Below, one piece after another: positions 8,743-20,043 of a DNA stretch of 57,505 nt (the stretch's first letter is position 1; every line of letters begins with the position of its first letter). A program made the position numbers and the translations under genes. A model generated the notes under the pieces. The model was not told the origin of the DNA, did not search any database, and saw nothing but the letters and a program-made list of their open reading frames with translations. This DNA is from Bacillus sp. ZZV12-4809 (GTDB lineage Bacteria > Bacillota > Bacilli > Bacillales > Cytobacillaceae): NCBI RefSeq assembly GCF_009849585.1, contig NZ_VCRN01000029.1, positions 1-57,505 of the forward strand. Reading direction: 5' to 3'.

Positions 8743-8763
8743 TTTCGTCATTATTCGACAAAA
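8743..8763 (-). promoter_or_regulatory. Tandem Spo0A boxes in the abrB leader
   Basis: On the minus strand TTTTGTCGAATAATGACGAAA contains two 0A boxes (TTGTCGAA and TGACGAA). They lie at about +8 to +28 from the predicted start site, the same place as in B. subtilis abrB, where binding represses transcription. Confidence 0.88.
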
Positions 8764-8777
8764 TCTTTGTTACAATT

Positions 8778-8806
8778 ATAATACCAGCCATTCCCATATA
8801 CGTCAA
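8778..8806 (-). promoter_or_regulatory. Sigma-A promoter of abrB
   Basis: On the minus strand TTGACG (8806-8801) and TATTAT (8783-8778) are separated by 17 nt, upstream of the Spo0A boxes. Confidence 0.85.
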
Positions 8807-8940
8807 TTACTTTATTTTGGAATGAAATAGTAAATTTTAGGATGTTTAATGAAGCGTTGATAGAACTACGATTATCGAAATAAAAGTAATTTTTTACGGA
8901 TAAATGGAAAAGAGATGCCGAAAATAAAATGTATAAATGA

Positions 8941-9000
8941 TATTCGACATTTCGACAAAATTCTACAAAAATCTTGCTTTTACAATAATAATATTCGAAT
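8941..9000 (-). promoter_or_regulatory. Second, decayed copy of the abrB control region
   Basis: On the minus strand the segment contains TTTTGTCGAAATGTCGAATA (8960-8941), two Spo0A-box-like words, preceded by AAGATTTTTGTAG and TATTATTATTGTAAAAG. The same order (TATTATAATTGTAAC, AAAGATTTTGT, 0A boxes) is found at abrB itself about 200 bp downstream. No -35 like TTGACG is left. It appears to be a duplicated, degenerate abrB promoter-operator; whether it still binds Spo0A is unknown. Confidence 0.55.
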
Positions 9001-9078
9001 GGCAGTTTCCTTTTTTAGGGATAGAAAATAAAAAAATTTTATTTGAAAAAAATCCTGCTGTTCCTATCTGCCTATTGG

Positions 9079-9107
9079 TTGCACAATTTCAAGTTTTTAG
9101 GTATATT
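9079..9107 (+). promoter_or_regulatory. Sigma-A-type promoter in the metG leader region
   Basis: TTGCAC (9079-9084) and TATATT (9102-9107) are separated by 17 nt. It would start a transcript near 9114 that runs into a terminator about 110 nt later. Confidence 0.55.
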
Positions 9108-9113
9108 TTGATG

Positions 9114-9227
9114 GTATAAGAGGTTATGCTGACGAATATAACTTCTTGTAAAATATCGATATAGCAGGCCCAGTAACGGCAAGATTTTCTGATTAAAACT
9201 CTCGTCCAAATGGGGCGGGATTTTTTT
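9114..9227 (+). ncRNA. Candidate small RNA or attenuated leader before metG
   Basis: Downstream of the promoter at 9079-9107 lies a hairpin with a 9-bp stem (AGAGGTTAT / ATAACTTCT, about 9119-9145), an unpaired purine-rich stretch, and an intrinsic terminator (TCTCGTCC 9200-9207, GGGCGGGA 9213-9220, seven T residues). There is no T-box antiterminator word and no S-box core, so a known methionine-related riboswitch is not supported. It may be an independent small RNA of about 110 nt or an undescribed metG attenuator. Confidence 0.4.
9200..9227 (+). terminator. Terminator between abrB and metG
   Basis: TCTCGTCC and GGGCGGGA pair over 8 bp (three G-U) around the loop AAATG and are followed by TTTTTTT. 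The stem resembles those that end Firmicute T-box leaders, but the upstream T-box is missing. Confidence 0.75.
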
Positions 9228-9260
9228 ACAGAGATAAGAAAGTAAAAATTAAAATTCGAT

Positions 9261-11500
<2,240 letters not shown>

Positions 11501-11527
11501 TATTATTTGTTTTTCCTGTTAAACATA

Positions 11528-11576
11528 AAAACATAGAAGTGTTAAGCGTATAACGTAAGCATTTCTATGTTTTTTA
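11528..11576 (+). terminator. terminator after metG
   Basis: AAAACATAGAA pairs with TTCTATGTTTT over 11 bp with a 24-nt partly structured loop, followed by further T residues. Confidence 0.8.
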
Positions 11577-11714
11577 TTTTTGGAAAAAATTATTGTCAGA
11601 AAGTAATTTCTGGTGGGATTATGAAATTGGAACCACATTTCCAGTAAAGTAATTTTGTTACATCACTGACATAATAGTAATAGAAAAATAATATGAAGAA
11701 AAAGGAGTTTTTTG

Positions 11715-12482
11715 ATGTTTTTCGACACACACGCACACCTTAATGCCGAACAATATAACGAAGATTTACAAGAGGTAATCGACAGGGCCCTGAGTGAGGG
11801 TATTTCCAACATAGTGGTTGTGGGATTTGACCGTCCAACGATAGAAAAAGCGATGGAGCTGACTGAGAAATACGATTTTATCTATGCAAGTGTCGGATGG
11901 CACCCGGTTGATGCCATCGATATGACTGAAGAAGATTTGCTATGGATTGAGAAGCTTTCCAGTCATCCAAAAGTGGTCGCACTGGGAGAAATGGGCCTGG
12001 ATTATTATTGGGACAAGTCCCCGAAGGATATTCAGCAGGAAGTCTTCCGGAAGCAGATCCGTCTGGCGAAGAAAGTTAAGCTTCCCATCGTCATCCATAA
12101 CCGTGATGCCACAGCCGATATAGTCGAAATCCTTAAGGAAGAAGGAGCAGGAGAAGTAGGCGGAATTATGCATTGTTTCAGCGGCAGCCCGGAGATTGCC
12201 CAGGAGTGTGTGGATATGAATTTTTATATTTCCCTGGGCGGTCCGGTGACCTTCAAAAACGCAAAAAAACCAAAGGAAGTAGCCGATATTATTCCGCTTG
12301 AAAAGCTGCTGATTGAAACAGACTGCCCATACCTTACCCCTCATCCAGACAGAGGAAAACGGAATGAACCCAGTTATGTCAAATTGGTAGCAGAGCAGAT
12401 TGCAGAAATAAAAGGACTTACAACAGAGGAAGTTGCACAGGCAACCACAGAAAATGCAAAAAAATTATTCGGCATAAACTGA
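11715..12482 (+). CDS. yabD: TatD-family metal-dependent hydrolase / deoxyribonuclease (YabD)
   Basis: The 255-residue TIM-barrel protein has the metal ligands of the TatD family: DTHAHL (residues 4-9), GEMGLDYYW with a bridging glutamate, IHNRDA, MHCFSG and ETDCPYL. TatD proteins are 3'-5' exonucleases or DNases; the physiological substrate of YabD is not established here. AAGGAG lies 7 nt before ATG 11715. It stands between metG and yabE, as in B. subtilis. Confidence 0.94.
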   Translation: MFFDTHAHLNAEQYNEDLQEVIDRALSEGISNIVVVGFDRPTIEKAMELTEKYDFIYASVGWHPVDAIDMTEEDLLWIEKLSSHPKVVALGEMGLDYYWDKSPKDIQQEVFRKQIRLAKKVKLPIVIHNRDATADIVEILKEEGAGEVGGIMHCFSGSPEIAQECVDMNFYISLGGPVTFKNAKKPKEVADIIPLEKLLIETDCPYLTPHPDRGKRNEPSYVKLVAEQIAEIKGLTTEEVAQATTENAKKLFGIN

Positions 12483-13024
12483 TAGCTCAATTTGTCGAAG
12501 TCTGTAGGAGCTTGTCCAAATTTTTTCTGATTCTAAAAAGTTCTACACGTCTCCTTCCTCTCATAGGATAACCATGTCGATAAGTCTCTCTTTTCTTTCA
12601 TCTTGTTTTTTTGCATAATAGGAAATATGTTTACGAGAGAGCTTGCCAAAAGGTGCTGTTCTGGCACCCTGTTGATCGAGCGGAGGGCGTTTGATGACAG
12701 TCGGGGAGAATGAAAGATGGAGGGCCGGAAGCCTGAAGTCCTGAAAAATGTTCTGAAATTGTTCCCGATTGCCGAGCGCCTGGTCAGCAGAATACAAAGG
12801 ATTTCCAGATGAGTGAAAAACTCCAAAATCAAGGATTTTTCTCATGGATGTGGAAAGTATAAATCCAAGGCAAGCATGACCGAAAACAGGACATTTGCAA
12901 GATTGCATGCATAGAAGGGAACTATCATTCATACATAGAGATAGAGTGCAGTTCTGAGAATACAGGCAAAAATGCCCAATGCCTGCATTCTTCCAGCCTT
13001 TCGGAAGCTGGAAAATTGAAAGAG
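12483..13024. other. 540-bp gap without an identifiable gene
   Basis: A minus-strand frame from 12932 to 12561 is open for 123 codons and looks compositionally like protein near its 3' end, but it has no ribosome binding site and I do not recognise the product. Small hairpins are present (AGGCA/TGCCT near 12953-12972 and TTCCAGC/GCTGGAA near 12991-13014). No insertion sequence ends are visible. It could be a decayed gene or an untranslated region. Confidence 0.4.
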
Positions 13025-13053
13025 TTGACAGTCGGCTAGATACTCTATATAAT
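13025..13053 (+). promoter_or_regulatory. Consensus sigma-A promoter of yabE
   Basis: TTGACA (13025-13030) and TATAAT (13048-13053) are both perfect and separated by 17 nt. The start codon follows about 25 nt after the predicted start site. Confidence 0.92.
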
Positions 13054-13084
13054 CACTCCGAGAGAAAAGGAGGCGTTTTTCATC

Positions 13085-14290
13085 GTGATTCAAAACATGA
13101 AAAACCTGTTATCCAAGTCTTTGAGTAAAAAGAAATTGGCCATTTTTTCTGCTAGTTTAGTAGTTTTTGCTGCTGCCTGCGGTTTCATTGCATATGAGAC
13201 GACAAAGAAAACAGTAGCATTGACAATAGAAGGCCAAGAGAAAGTCATCAAAACGCATGCAACAACAGTTCAAGATATATTCGATGATCTAGATATTTCA
13301 CTCCGCTCAGAAGATTATGTGTTTCCCTCGGTAAACACAGAGGTTAAGGACAATACAGAAATTGTCTATGAACCGGCTAAACAGGTGAAAGTAGTAACAG
13401 ATAACGGGAAGAAAACGATTTGGACGGCTGCAAAGACGGTCGGAGACGTTTTAAAAGAACAGGATATTACGCTGACTGAACATGACAAGGTTCAGCCAAA
13501 GCCAGAAGAACCCATTAAAAGCAACCTGGAAATTCAAGTAGAGAAGGCTTTCGCTTTAACGCTGAATAATGGCGGCAAAGAGAAGCAGGTTTGGTCAACT
13601 TCGACTACGGTCGCTGACTTTTTATCACAGCAGGGAATCAAGCTTAATGATTTAGACCGTGTTGAACCAAAGTTGGAAGAGACAGTCAAAGCCAATGACG
13701 AAATAAAAGTCATTCGAGTTGAAAAAGTCACCGATGTAGTGGAAGAACCAATTAATTTCGCAGTTGTGACAAAGAAGGATACTAGTTTGGCAAAAGGCAC
13801 TGAAAAAGTAATGAATGCTGGAAAAGAAGGCCTTAAGACGAAAAAGTTTGAGGTTGTCATGGAGAATGGCAAGGAAATTTCCAGAAAGCTGATCAGTGAA
13901 AAGCAAGTGAAAGAGAAGCAGGATAAAGTCGTTGCTGTTGGAACAAAGGTGGCTGCGGCAACACAGGTGGTTTCCCGCGGAACGAGCAGCGAGGCAAGCG
14001 GCAAAGAAATATATGTATCATCTACAGCCTATACGGCCAATTGCAGCGGATGCACAGGCAAAACGGCTACCGGTATGGATCTGCGCGCCAATCCGGGTGC
14101 TAAGGTCATAGCGGTTGATCCAAGTGTCATTCCTCTTGGAACGAAGGTCTATGTAGATGGCTATGGCTATGCTGTTGCAGCTGATACAGGCGGCGCCATT
14201 AAAGGAAACAAAATCGACGTATTCTTCTCATCCAAATCAGAAGCTTACAAGTGGGGAAGAAAAACGGTAAAAATTAAAATACTGAATTAA
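13085..14290 (+). CDS. yabE: Cell-wall protein with DUF348, G5 and 3D domains (YabE)
   Basis: The 401-residue protein has an N-terminal membrane anchor or signal (about 17-36, AIFSASLVVFAAACGFIAY), three DUF348 ubiquitin-like repeats (about 40-200), a G5 domain (about 210-290) and a C-terminal 3D domain with the DxD signature in VAADTGGAIKGNKIDVFF. The architecture matches stationary-phase Rpf/YabE-type muralytic enzymes; the lytic activity is inferred from family knowledge. GTG 13085 is preceded by AAAAGGAGG at 11 nt. Confidence 0.93.
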   Translation: MIQNMKNLLSKSLSKKKLAIFSASLVVFAAACGFIAYETTKKTVALTIEGQEKVIKTHATTVQDIFDDLDISLRSEDYVFPSVNTEVKDNTEIVYEPAKQVKVVTDNGKKTIWTAAKTVGDVLKEQDITLTEHDKVQPKPEEPIKSNLEIQVEKAFALTLNNGGKEKQVWSTSTTVADFLSQQGIKLNDLDRVEPKLEETVKANDEIKVIRVEKVTDVVEEPINFAVVTKKDTSLAKGTEKVMNAGKEGLKTKKFEVVMENGKEISRKLISEKQVKEKQDKVVAVGTKVAAATQVVSRGTSSEASGKEIYVSSTAYTANCSGCTGKTATGMDLRANPGAKVIAVDPSVIPLGTKVYVDGYGYAVAADTGGAIKGNKIDVFFSSKSEAYKWGRKTVKIKILN

Positions 14291-14300
14291 ATTTTTTATG

Positions 14301-14328
14301 ATGCAGGGGGCTCCCCCTGCATTTTTTA
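14301..14328 (+). terminator. terminator after yabE
   Basis: ATGCAGGGGG and CCCCCTGCAT pair over 10 bp with a very small loop, followed by six T residues. Confidence 0.95.
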
Positions 14329-14518
14329 TTTCATTGGAGAGAAGGTTAATGGATAACATTTTTTCATTTTGAAGCTGGTTCATATATAATAAGAACTATT
14401 CTTTATAAATATATTCTTTTTACATCTATTTAGACGAATTACATTACAGAAATGTTTCAAGTTTTTTTCATTTTATTGTTTTTTTTTTAAACAAGCAGTT
14501 CTTAATTCGAACATTGAT

Positions 14519-14584
14519 AACAGTCTAGCGCAAAGAGCCTGTCCTTCGAGCATTCATAGGCAGGCGGAGACTTTCGCTTTTCTT
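14519..14584 (+). repeat. Dispersed hairpin element, copy C
   Basis: It starts AACAGTCTAGCGCAAAG and ends GACTTTCGCTTTTCTT. GCGCAAAG pairs with CTTTCGC and GCCTGTCC with GGCAGGC, leaving a short loop. AGGAGG of rnmV follows at once. The preceding 190 bp (14329-14518) are AT-rich with no gene. Confidence 0.78.
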
Positions 14585-14594
14585 AGGAGGAACC

Positions 14595-16026
<1,432 letters not shown>

Positions 16027-16034
16027 TTGATCAG

Positions 16035-16063
16035 GCCTGCTGACTAACCAGCAGGCTTTTTTT
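16035..16063 (+). terminator. terminator after rsmA
   Basis: GCCTGCTG and CAGCAGGC form a perfect 8-bp stem with a 6-nt loop, followed by seven T residues. Confidence 0.94.
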
Positions 16064-16098
16064 CGTTCAAAAGCCTTCTTCCCCATTCGCCTTTTCTA

Positions 16099-16129
16099 CG
16101 CACATGTTCATAGTCAAATGCATAATTTA
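16099..16129 (+). promoter_or_regulatory. Sigma-K-type promoter of yabG
   Basis: CGCACA (16099-16104) and CATAATTTA (16121-16129) are 16 nt apart and fit the sigma-K elements GKMACA and CATANNNTA. yabG is a sigma-K gene in B. subtilis. Confidence 0.65.
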
Positions 16130-16203
16130 TGACATAAATAATAAATCACAAACAAGTGCTTAGATGCAGCCCGCGTTTACCTCGGGAAATTGGAGTGACG
16201 ACA

Positions 16204-17088
16204 TTGACTATAAATACGATGGATATCGTCGGAAGAATTTCGTATCATTGTGATATTTTATTCCGCGTGATTGATATTAAAGAACAGGGCGGCAAAAGGT
16301 TTGCCATTTTATTCGGAGAGGATATCCGTCTAGTTGCGGATGCTCCCTGTGAGGACTTAATCGTCATTAACCAGGCGCAGCGGATGAAGTTCGAGCAGGA
16401 GTTCAGGTCACTTGAGGAACAGTCCTTCCAGCTATTCAGGCAGGATGTGGCTCTCTTAAGGGAGAAGCAGGAGTATGAAGTAACAGACGGCTACAGCAAG
16501 ACACTTAACTATTTTCAAATACCAGGCAGGGTGCTTCACTTGGATGGTGATCCATCCTATTTGAAAAAATGCTTGAGTGTGTATGAAAAAATAGGCATAC
16601 CTGTAACAGGCATACATTGCAATGAAAAGGAAATGCCGATGAAAATCGGACAGCTCATCGATCATTACAGGCCGGATATCCTCGTTATAACCGGTCATGA
16701 TGCTTATTCAAAGGCCAAGGGGAAAAAATCTGACATCAATGCTTACAGGCACTCCAGAGAATTTGTCCAGGCGGTAAGGGAAGCGCGCAAAAAAGTTCCG
16801 CACCTTGATCAGCTTGTTATTTTTGCAGGAGCATGCCAGTCACATTTCGAATCACTCATCCATGCTGGAGCTAATTTTGCCAGTTCTCCTTCCAGAGTGA
16901 ATATTCATGCCCTTGATCCTGTATACATTGTTGCGAAAGTCAGCCTTACTCCATTTATGGAAAGAATCAATTTATGGGATATCTTAAGAAATACACTAAC
17001 AGGTGAAAAGGGACTTGGAGGCATTGAAACACGGGGAGTACTTAGAACTGGTATGCCATACAATGACGAAGATTTAAACGAATCATAA
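16204..17088 (+). CDS. yabG: Sporulation-specific protease YabG
   Basis: YabG processes spore coat and germination proteins in the mother cell. The 294-residue protein carries the family segments PGRVLHLDGDPSYLKKCL, ILVITGHDAYSK, YRHSREFV and FAGACQSHFESLIHAGANFASSP. The cysteine and histidine in these are likely catalytic, which is inference. TTG 16204 is chosen since GGAGTGA lies 5 nt upstream; GTG 16195 and an upstream ATG at 16156 lack a binding site. A sigma-K-type promoter precedes it. Confidence 0.93.
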   Translation: MTINTMDIVGRISYHCDILFRVIDIKEQGGKRFAILFGEDIRLVADAPCEDLIVINQAQRMKFEQEFRSLEEQSFQLFRQDVALLREKQEYEVTDGYSKTLNYFQIPGRVLHLDGDPSYLKKCLSVYEKIGIPVTGIHCNEKEMPMKIGQLIDHYRPDILVITGHDAYSKAKGKKSDINAYRHSREFVQAVREARKKVPHLDQLVIFAGACQSHFESLIHAGANFASSPSRVNIHALDPVYIVAKVSLTPFMERINLWDILRNTLTGEKGLGGIETRGVLRTGMPYNDEDLNES

Positions 17089-17306
17089 TCAGCGGGCCGT
17101 TTGCAAGATATAGCGGCTTGTTTTTTTATGTTTGTTTTTAATAAGAACTTAAGCATTTTTCGAGAAATTTCGCGCAGGGGCATTCGTCTATTTCCCAGGT
17201 AATGAACGGCATGCTGATAAGCTTTCTAAAAACTATACATAATCTTTTCCAATTAGGGCAATCCTAAAATTGTTGAAAATTAGAAGAAAAAGTAGAACAA
17301 AACATA

Positions 17307-17336
17307 TTGACATTTAATTTTAAACACTGTTATAAT
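17307..17336 (+). promoter_or_regulatory. First veg promoter
   Basis: TTGACA (17307-17312) and TATAAT (17331-17336) are separated by 18 nt. With the next promoter it forms a tandem pair, as at the classical veg locus. Confidence 0.85.
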
Positions 17337-17348
17337 TTATATTTTTGT

Positions 17349-17377
17349 TTGACAGTCTAGTGTCAGTGTGATATACT
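17349..17377 (+). promoter_or_regulatory. Second veg promoter
   Basis: TTGACA (17349-17354) and TATACT (17372-17377) are separated by 17 nt, about 20 nt before the veg start codon. Confidence 0.85.
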
Positions 17378-17398
17378 TAACATAGTGAGGTGGACCGA

Positions 17399-17662
17399 AT
17401 GGCAAAAACATTATCAGATATTAAAAAAGCTCTTGATTCAAATCTTGGGAAGAGGCTCCTGCTAAAAGCCAATGGCGGGCGCAGAAAGACCATCGAACGC
17501 TCAGGAGTTCTGGCAGAAACGTATCCTTCTGTATTTGTGATTGAGTTAGATCAGGATGAAAATGCATTTGAACGGGTATCTTACAGCTATGCGGATGTTT
17601 TAACAGAAACGGTTCAAATTACATTCTATGAAGATACATCAGGACAGGTTGCTTTAAGCTAA
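17399..17662 (+). CDS. veg: Veg protein, biofilm-associated
   Basis: The 87-residue protein matches Veg, a highly conserved and strongly expressed small protein of Bacillus. Veg stimulates biofilm gene expression through SinR in B. subtilis. The fold is a small beta-barrel; [20 protein letters not shown] and the [12 protein letters not shown] segment are diagnostic. ATG 17399 is preceded by GTGAGGTGG; GTG 17390 falls inside that site. Two strong tandem promoters precede it. Confidence 0.96.
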   Translation: MAKTLSDIKKALDSNLGKRLLLKANGGRRKTIERSGVLAETYPSVFVIELDQDENAFERVSYSYADVLTETVQITFYEDTSGQVALS

Positions 17663-17718
17663 TATATATATGACAGCGGGCGGTGAACAAATTGTTTACT
17701 GCTTTTTGTTTGCCTTTT

Positions 17719-17748
17719 TCATGAATAACAGTACCCTTTCACATACTA
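17719..17748 (+). promoter_or_regulatory. Sigma-G-type promoter of sspF
   Basis: CATACTA (17742-17748) fits the sigma-G -10 CATNHTA. TCATG 18 nt upstream matches GHATR with one mismatch. The downstream gene is a spore protein. Confidence 0.6.
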
Positions 17749-17777
17749 TACATACCGCAGTGCGAAAGGGGCTGTTA

Positions 17778-17954
17778 ATGTTGGGCAGAAGACGCGGCGT
17801 TATGTCAGATGGTTTAAAAGAGGAAATTGCGAAAGAGCTTGGCTTTTATGATGTGGTCCAAAAGGAAGGCTGGGGCGGCATCCGTGCGAAAGATGCCGGC
17901 AATATGGTTAAGCGGGCCATCGAAATCGCACAGCAGAACCTTCTTAACAAATAG
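17778..17954 (+). CDS. sspF: Small acid-soluble spore protein SspF
   Basis: The 58-residue protein belongs to the alpha/beta-type SASP group that coats DNA in the dormant spore. The family words are [33 protein letters not shown] and [17 protein letters not shown] 17778 is preceded by GAAAGGGGC; upstream in-frame starts lie inside the promoter. It has its own forespore-type promoter and terminator. Confidence 0.95.
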   Translation: MLGRRRGVMSDGLKEEIAKELGFYDVVQKEGWGGIRAKDAGNMVKRAIEIAQQNLLNK

Positions 17955-17995
17955 CATTCGCACACTAGTTCTGAGCATTAATATGCACTGCGTCT

Positions 17996-18022
17996 GCCGA
18001 GGCTTATGCCTCGGCTTTTTTT
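17996..18022 (+). terminator. terminator after sspF
   Basis: GCCGAGG and CCTCGGC form a perfect stem with a short loop and are followed by seven T residues. Confidence 0.95.
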
Positions 18023-18080
18023 CTGTTCAATAGCGATTCCCTCTATATTCCAAGCCGCCTGGGCTTTTATGTTTATTTTG

Positions 18081-18089
18081 TGGTAAAAT
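18081..18089 (+). promoter_or_regulatory. Extended -10 promoter upstream of ispE
   Basis: TGGTAAAAT fits TGnTATAAT with one mismatch. The -35 region is weak. Confidence 0.4.
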
Positions 18090-18110
18090 AGGACAAAAAA
18101 TGGAGACGCT

Positions 18111-18240
18111 CTATAAGAAAAGCTTTAAGCCTCCGCTTATTGCCGGGTAAAATGAAGTCAATACTGAATGAGGGTATGGCTTTCCCTTCGAAATGAACCG
18201 GCAGGGCAAAGCGCTTCGCTTGTGGAGCTGGACAGGAGTC
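18111..18240 (-). repeat. Degenerate inverted copy of the dispersed hairpin element
   Basis: On the minus strand the segment reads CCTGTCCAGCTCCA ... GCTTAAAGCTTTTCTTATAG, resembling the start (CTGTCTAGCTCCAGCG) and end (GCTTGCGCTTTTC) of the dispersed element. The middle has diverged. It is the only candidate copy that faces against the downstream gene (ispE). Confidence 0.4.
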
Positions 18241-18267
18241 CGATTTAAAGGAAAGAAGTAGGTGGAA

Positions 18268-19140
18268 ATGTTGAAGGTCATGGTGAAGGCGCCTGCTAAA
18301 ATCAATTTGTCATTGGATGTTTTACATAAACGGAAAGATGGCTATCATGAAGTGGAAATGATAATGACAACGATTGATTTGGCTGACCGCCTGGAATTAA
18401 CACTTTTAGATAAAGACGAGATCAGAATTATCTCTCATAACCGTTTTGTTCCGGATGATCAGCGGAATTTGGCATATCAGGCTGCACACCTTCTTAAAGA
18501 ACGGTTTCAAGTAAAAAAAGGTGTAGCCATTACAATAGAAAAAATGATTCCGGTTGCGGCTGGACTTGCCGGCGGCAGCAGTGATGCAGCAGCGGCTCTC
18601 AGAGGGCTTAACAAGCTGTGGGGGCTGGGGCTTTCATTAGATGAGCTTGCTGAAATAGGGACGGAAATCGGTTCTGATGTTTCTTTTTGCGTATACGGAG
18701 GCACTGCATTAGCTACTGGGCGTGGAGAGAAAATTCAGGAGCTTCCTGCGCCTCCAACCTGCTGGGTCATACTTGCTAAGCCGTTCATCGGCGTATCGAC
18801 AGCGGATGTATACAGGAGACTGGATGTAGAGCAGGTGCAGCATCCAAATACAAAAGGAATGGTTGAAGCAATCAAATGGGGCTGCTATGAGGATGTCTGC
18901 CGGAACATGGGCAATGTTCTCGAGGATGTCACACTGAGTATGCACCCTGAGGTCCTGCAAATAAAAGATCAGATGAAACGATTTGGTGCAGATGCTGTCC
19001 TGATGAGCGGCAGCGGTCCAACTGTGTTTGGGCTTGTGCATCATGATTCAAGAATGCATCGGATCTATAATGGCCTTAGAGGGTTTTGTGACCAGGTTTT
19101 TGCAGTCAGAATGCTCGGAGAAAGACATAAGCTTGATTAA
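18268..19140 (+). CDS. ispE: 4-diphosphocytidyl-2-C-methyl-D-erythritol kinase
   Basis: IspE phosphorylates CDP-methylerythritol in the MEP pathway of isoprenoid synthesis. The 290-residue GHMP kinase has [12 protein letters not shown] near the N terminus, the ATP loop [15 protein letters not shown] (about 94-108) and the C-terminal [10 protein letters not shown]. Start ATG 18268 lies very close to AGGTGG; TTG 18271 would have better spacing, and the difference is one residue. purR follows after 60 nt with its own operator. Confidence 0.96.
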   Translation: MLKVMVKAPAKINLSLDVLHKRKDGYHEVEMIMTTIDLADRLELTLLDKDEIRIISHNRFVPDDQRNLAYQAAHLLKERFQVKKGVAITIEKMIPVAAGLAGGSSDAAAALRGLNKLWGLGLSLDELAEIGTEIGSDVSFCVYGGTALATGRGEKIQELPAPPTCWVILAKPFIGVSTADVYRRLDVEQVQHPNTKGMVEAIKWGCYEDVCRNMGNVLEDVTLSMHPEVLQIKDQMKRFGADAVLMSGSGPTVFGLVHHDSRMHRIYNGLRGFCDQVFAVRMLGERHKLD

Positions 19141-19183
19141 ATCCGTATGTTAATGGTATATTATCGTTAAAACATTCGGATTT
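19133..19183 (+). promoter_or_regulatory. purR promoter with an inverted pair of PurBoxes
   Basis: AAATCCGTATGTT (19139-19151) is mirrored by AACATTCGGATTT (19171-19183), giving two inverted PurBox-like sites (AWWWCCGAACWWT) 19 nt apart. A promoter TTGATT (19133-19138), 18 nt, TATATT (19157-19162) lies within them. PurR binding would block the promoter, giving autoregulation as in B. subtilis. Confidence 0.85.
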
Positions 19184-19200
19184 AAATGGGGGTTCCACAA

Positions 19201-20019
19201 ATGAAATTTCGCAGAAGCGAACGGTTGATAGATATGACCAATTATTTATTGAACCATCCGCGTCAGCTGGTATCCTTAACTTTCTTTTCAGAAAGGTATG
19301 GTTCCGCCAAGTCTTCGATCAGTGAAGATCTCGCCATTATCAAAGAAACCTTTGAGCAAAGAGGAATAGGTACACTGCAGACCGTTTCCGGAGCAGCAGG
19401 CGGCGTCAAGTTCCATGTTAAAGTACCTGATGATGAAGCCCGGCCATTTGTAGAGGAGCTTTGCGGCTTGATTGCCAGCCCGGAAAGGCTTCTTCCCGGG
19501 GGCTATCTCTATATGACTGACATTCTCGGTGATCCTTTAATTGTCCAGCGTGCAGGACGGCTTTTTGCCTCAGCCTTTGCGGATAAGCCCGTTGATGTGG
19601 TTATGACGGTAGCTACAAAAGGAATACCGCTTGCTTATGCTGCCGCCAATTACCTCAATGTGCCCGTTGTGATCGTAAGACGTGACAGCAAGGTGACAGA
19701 AGGATCCACGGTAAGCATTAACTATGTGTCAGGATCTGCTAAGAGGATTCAAACCATGGTACTTTCGAAAAGAAGCCTGGCAGAGGGTTCCAATGTCTTA
19801 ATCATTGACGATTTCATGAAAGCCGGCGGAACGGTTAATGGCATGGTCAGCATGCTGGAAGAATTCAAGGCAAACCTTGCGGGCATTGCAGTCCTGGTTG
19901 AGGCAGAAAAGGCAGAAGAACGGCTGGTTGATGAGTACCTTTCTCTAGTGCGTCTATCTGATGTGGATGTAAGGGAAAAGAAAATCAATGTAAGTGAAGG
20001 CAACTATTTTAAAAAATAA
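19201..20019 (+). CDS. purR: Purine operon repressor PurR
   Basis: PurR represses purine synthesis and transport genes and is released by PRPP. The 272-residue protein has an N-terminal winged-helix domain (about 1-74, MKFRRSERLIDMTNYLL) and a phosphoribosyltransferase-like domain with the PRPP loop LIIDDFMKAGGTV (about 200-212). ATG 19201 follows GGGGG at 8 nt. The C terminus is about 13 residues shorter than in B. subtilis PurR. Confidence 0.97.
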   Translation: MKFRRSERLIDMTNYLLNHPRQLVSLTFFSERYGSAKSSISEDLAIIKETFEQRGIGTLQTVSGAAGGVKFHVKVPDDEARPFVEELCGLIASPERLLPGGYLYMTDILGDPLIVQRAGRLFASAFADKPVDVVMTVATKGIPLAYAAANYLNVPVVIVRRDSKVTEGSTVSINYVSGSAKRIQTMVLSKRSLAEGSNVLIIDDFMKAGGTVNGMVSMLEEFKANLAGIAVLVEAEKAEERLVDEYLSLVRLSDVDVREKKINVSEGNYFKK

Positions 20020-20043
20020 TCATATTTTTTAGGGGGAGAATTC

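Noticed and set aside
8937..9119. Forward ORF of 60 codons between abrB and metG
   Set aside because: AT-driven composition, no ribosome binding site, no family resemblance, and it covers the decayed abrB operator and the candidate leader promoter.
9114..9227. T-box riboswitch for metG
   Set aside because: The terminator looks right, but the T-box antiterminator word (AGGGTGGNACCGCG-like) and a specifier loop with a methionine codon are not visible.
12561..12932. Minus-strand 123-codon ORF as a gene
   Set aside because: No Shine-Dalgarno sequence, no recognised domain, and no promoter or terminator on that strand; kept only as an unexplained gap.
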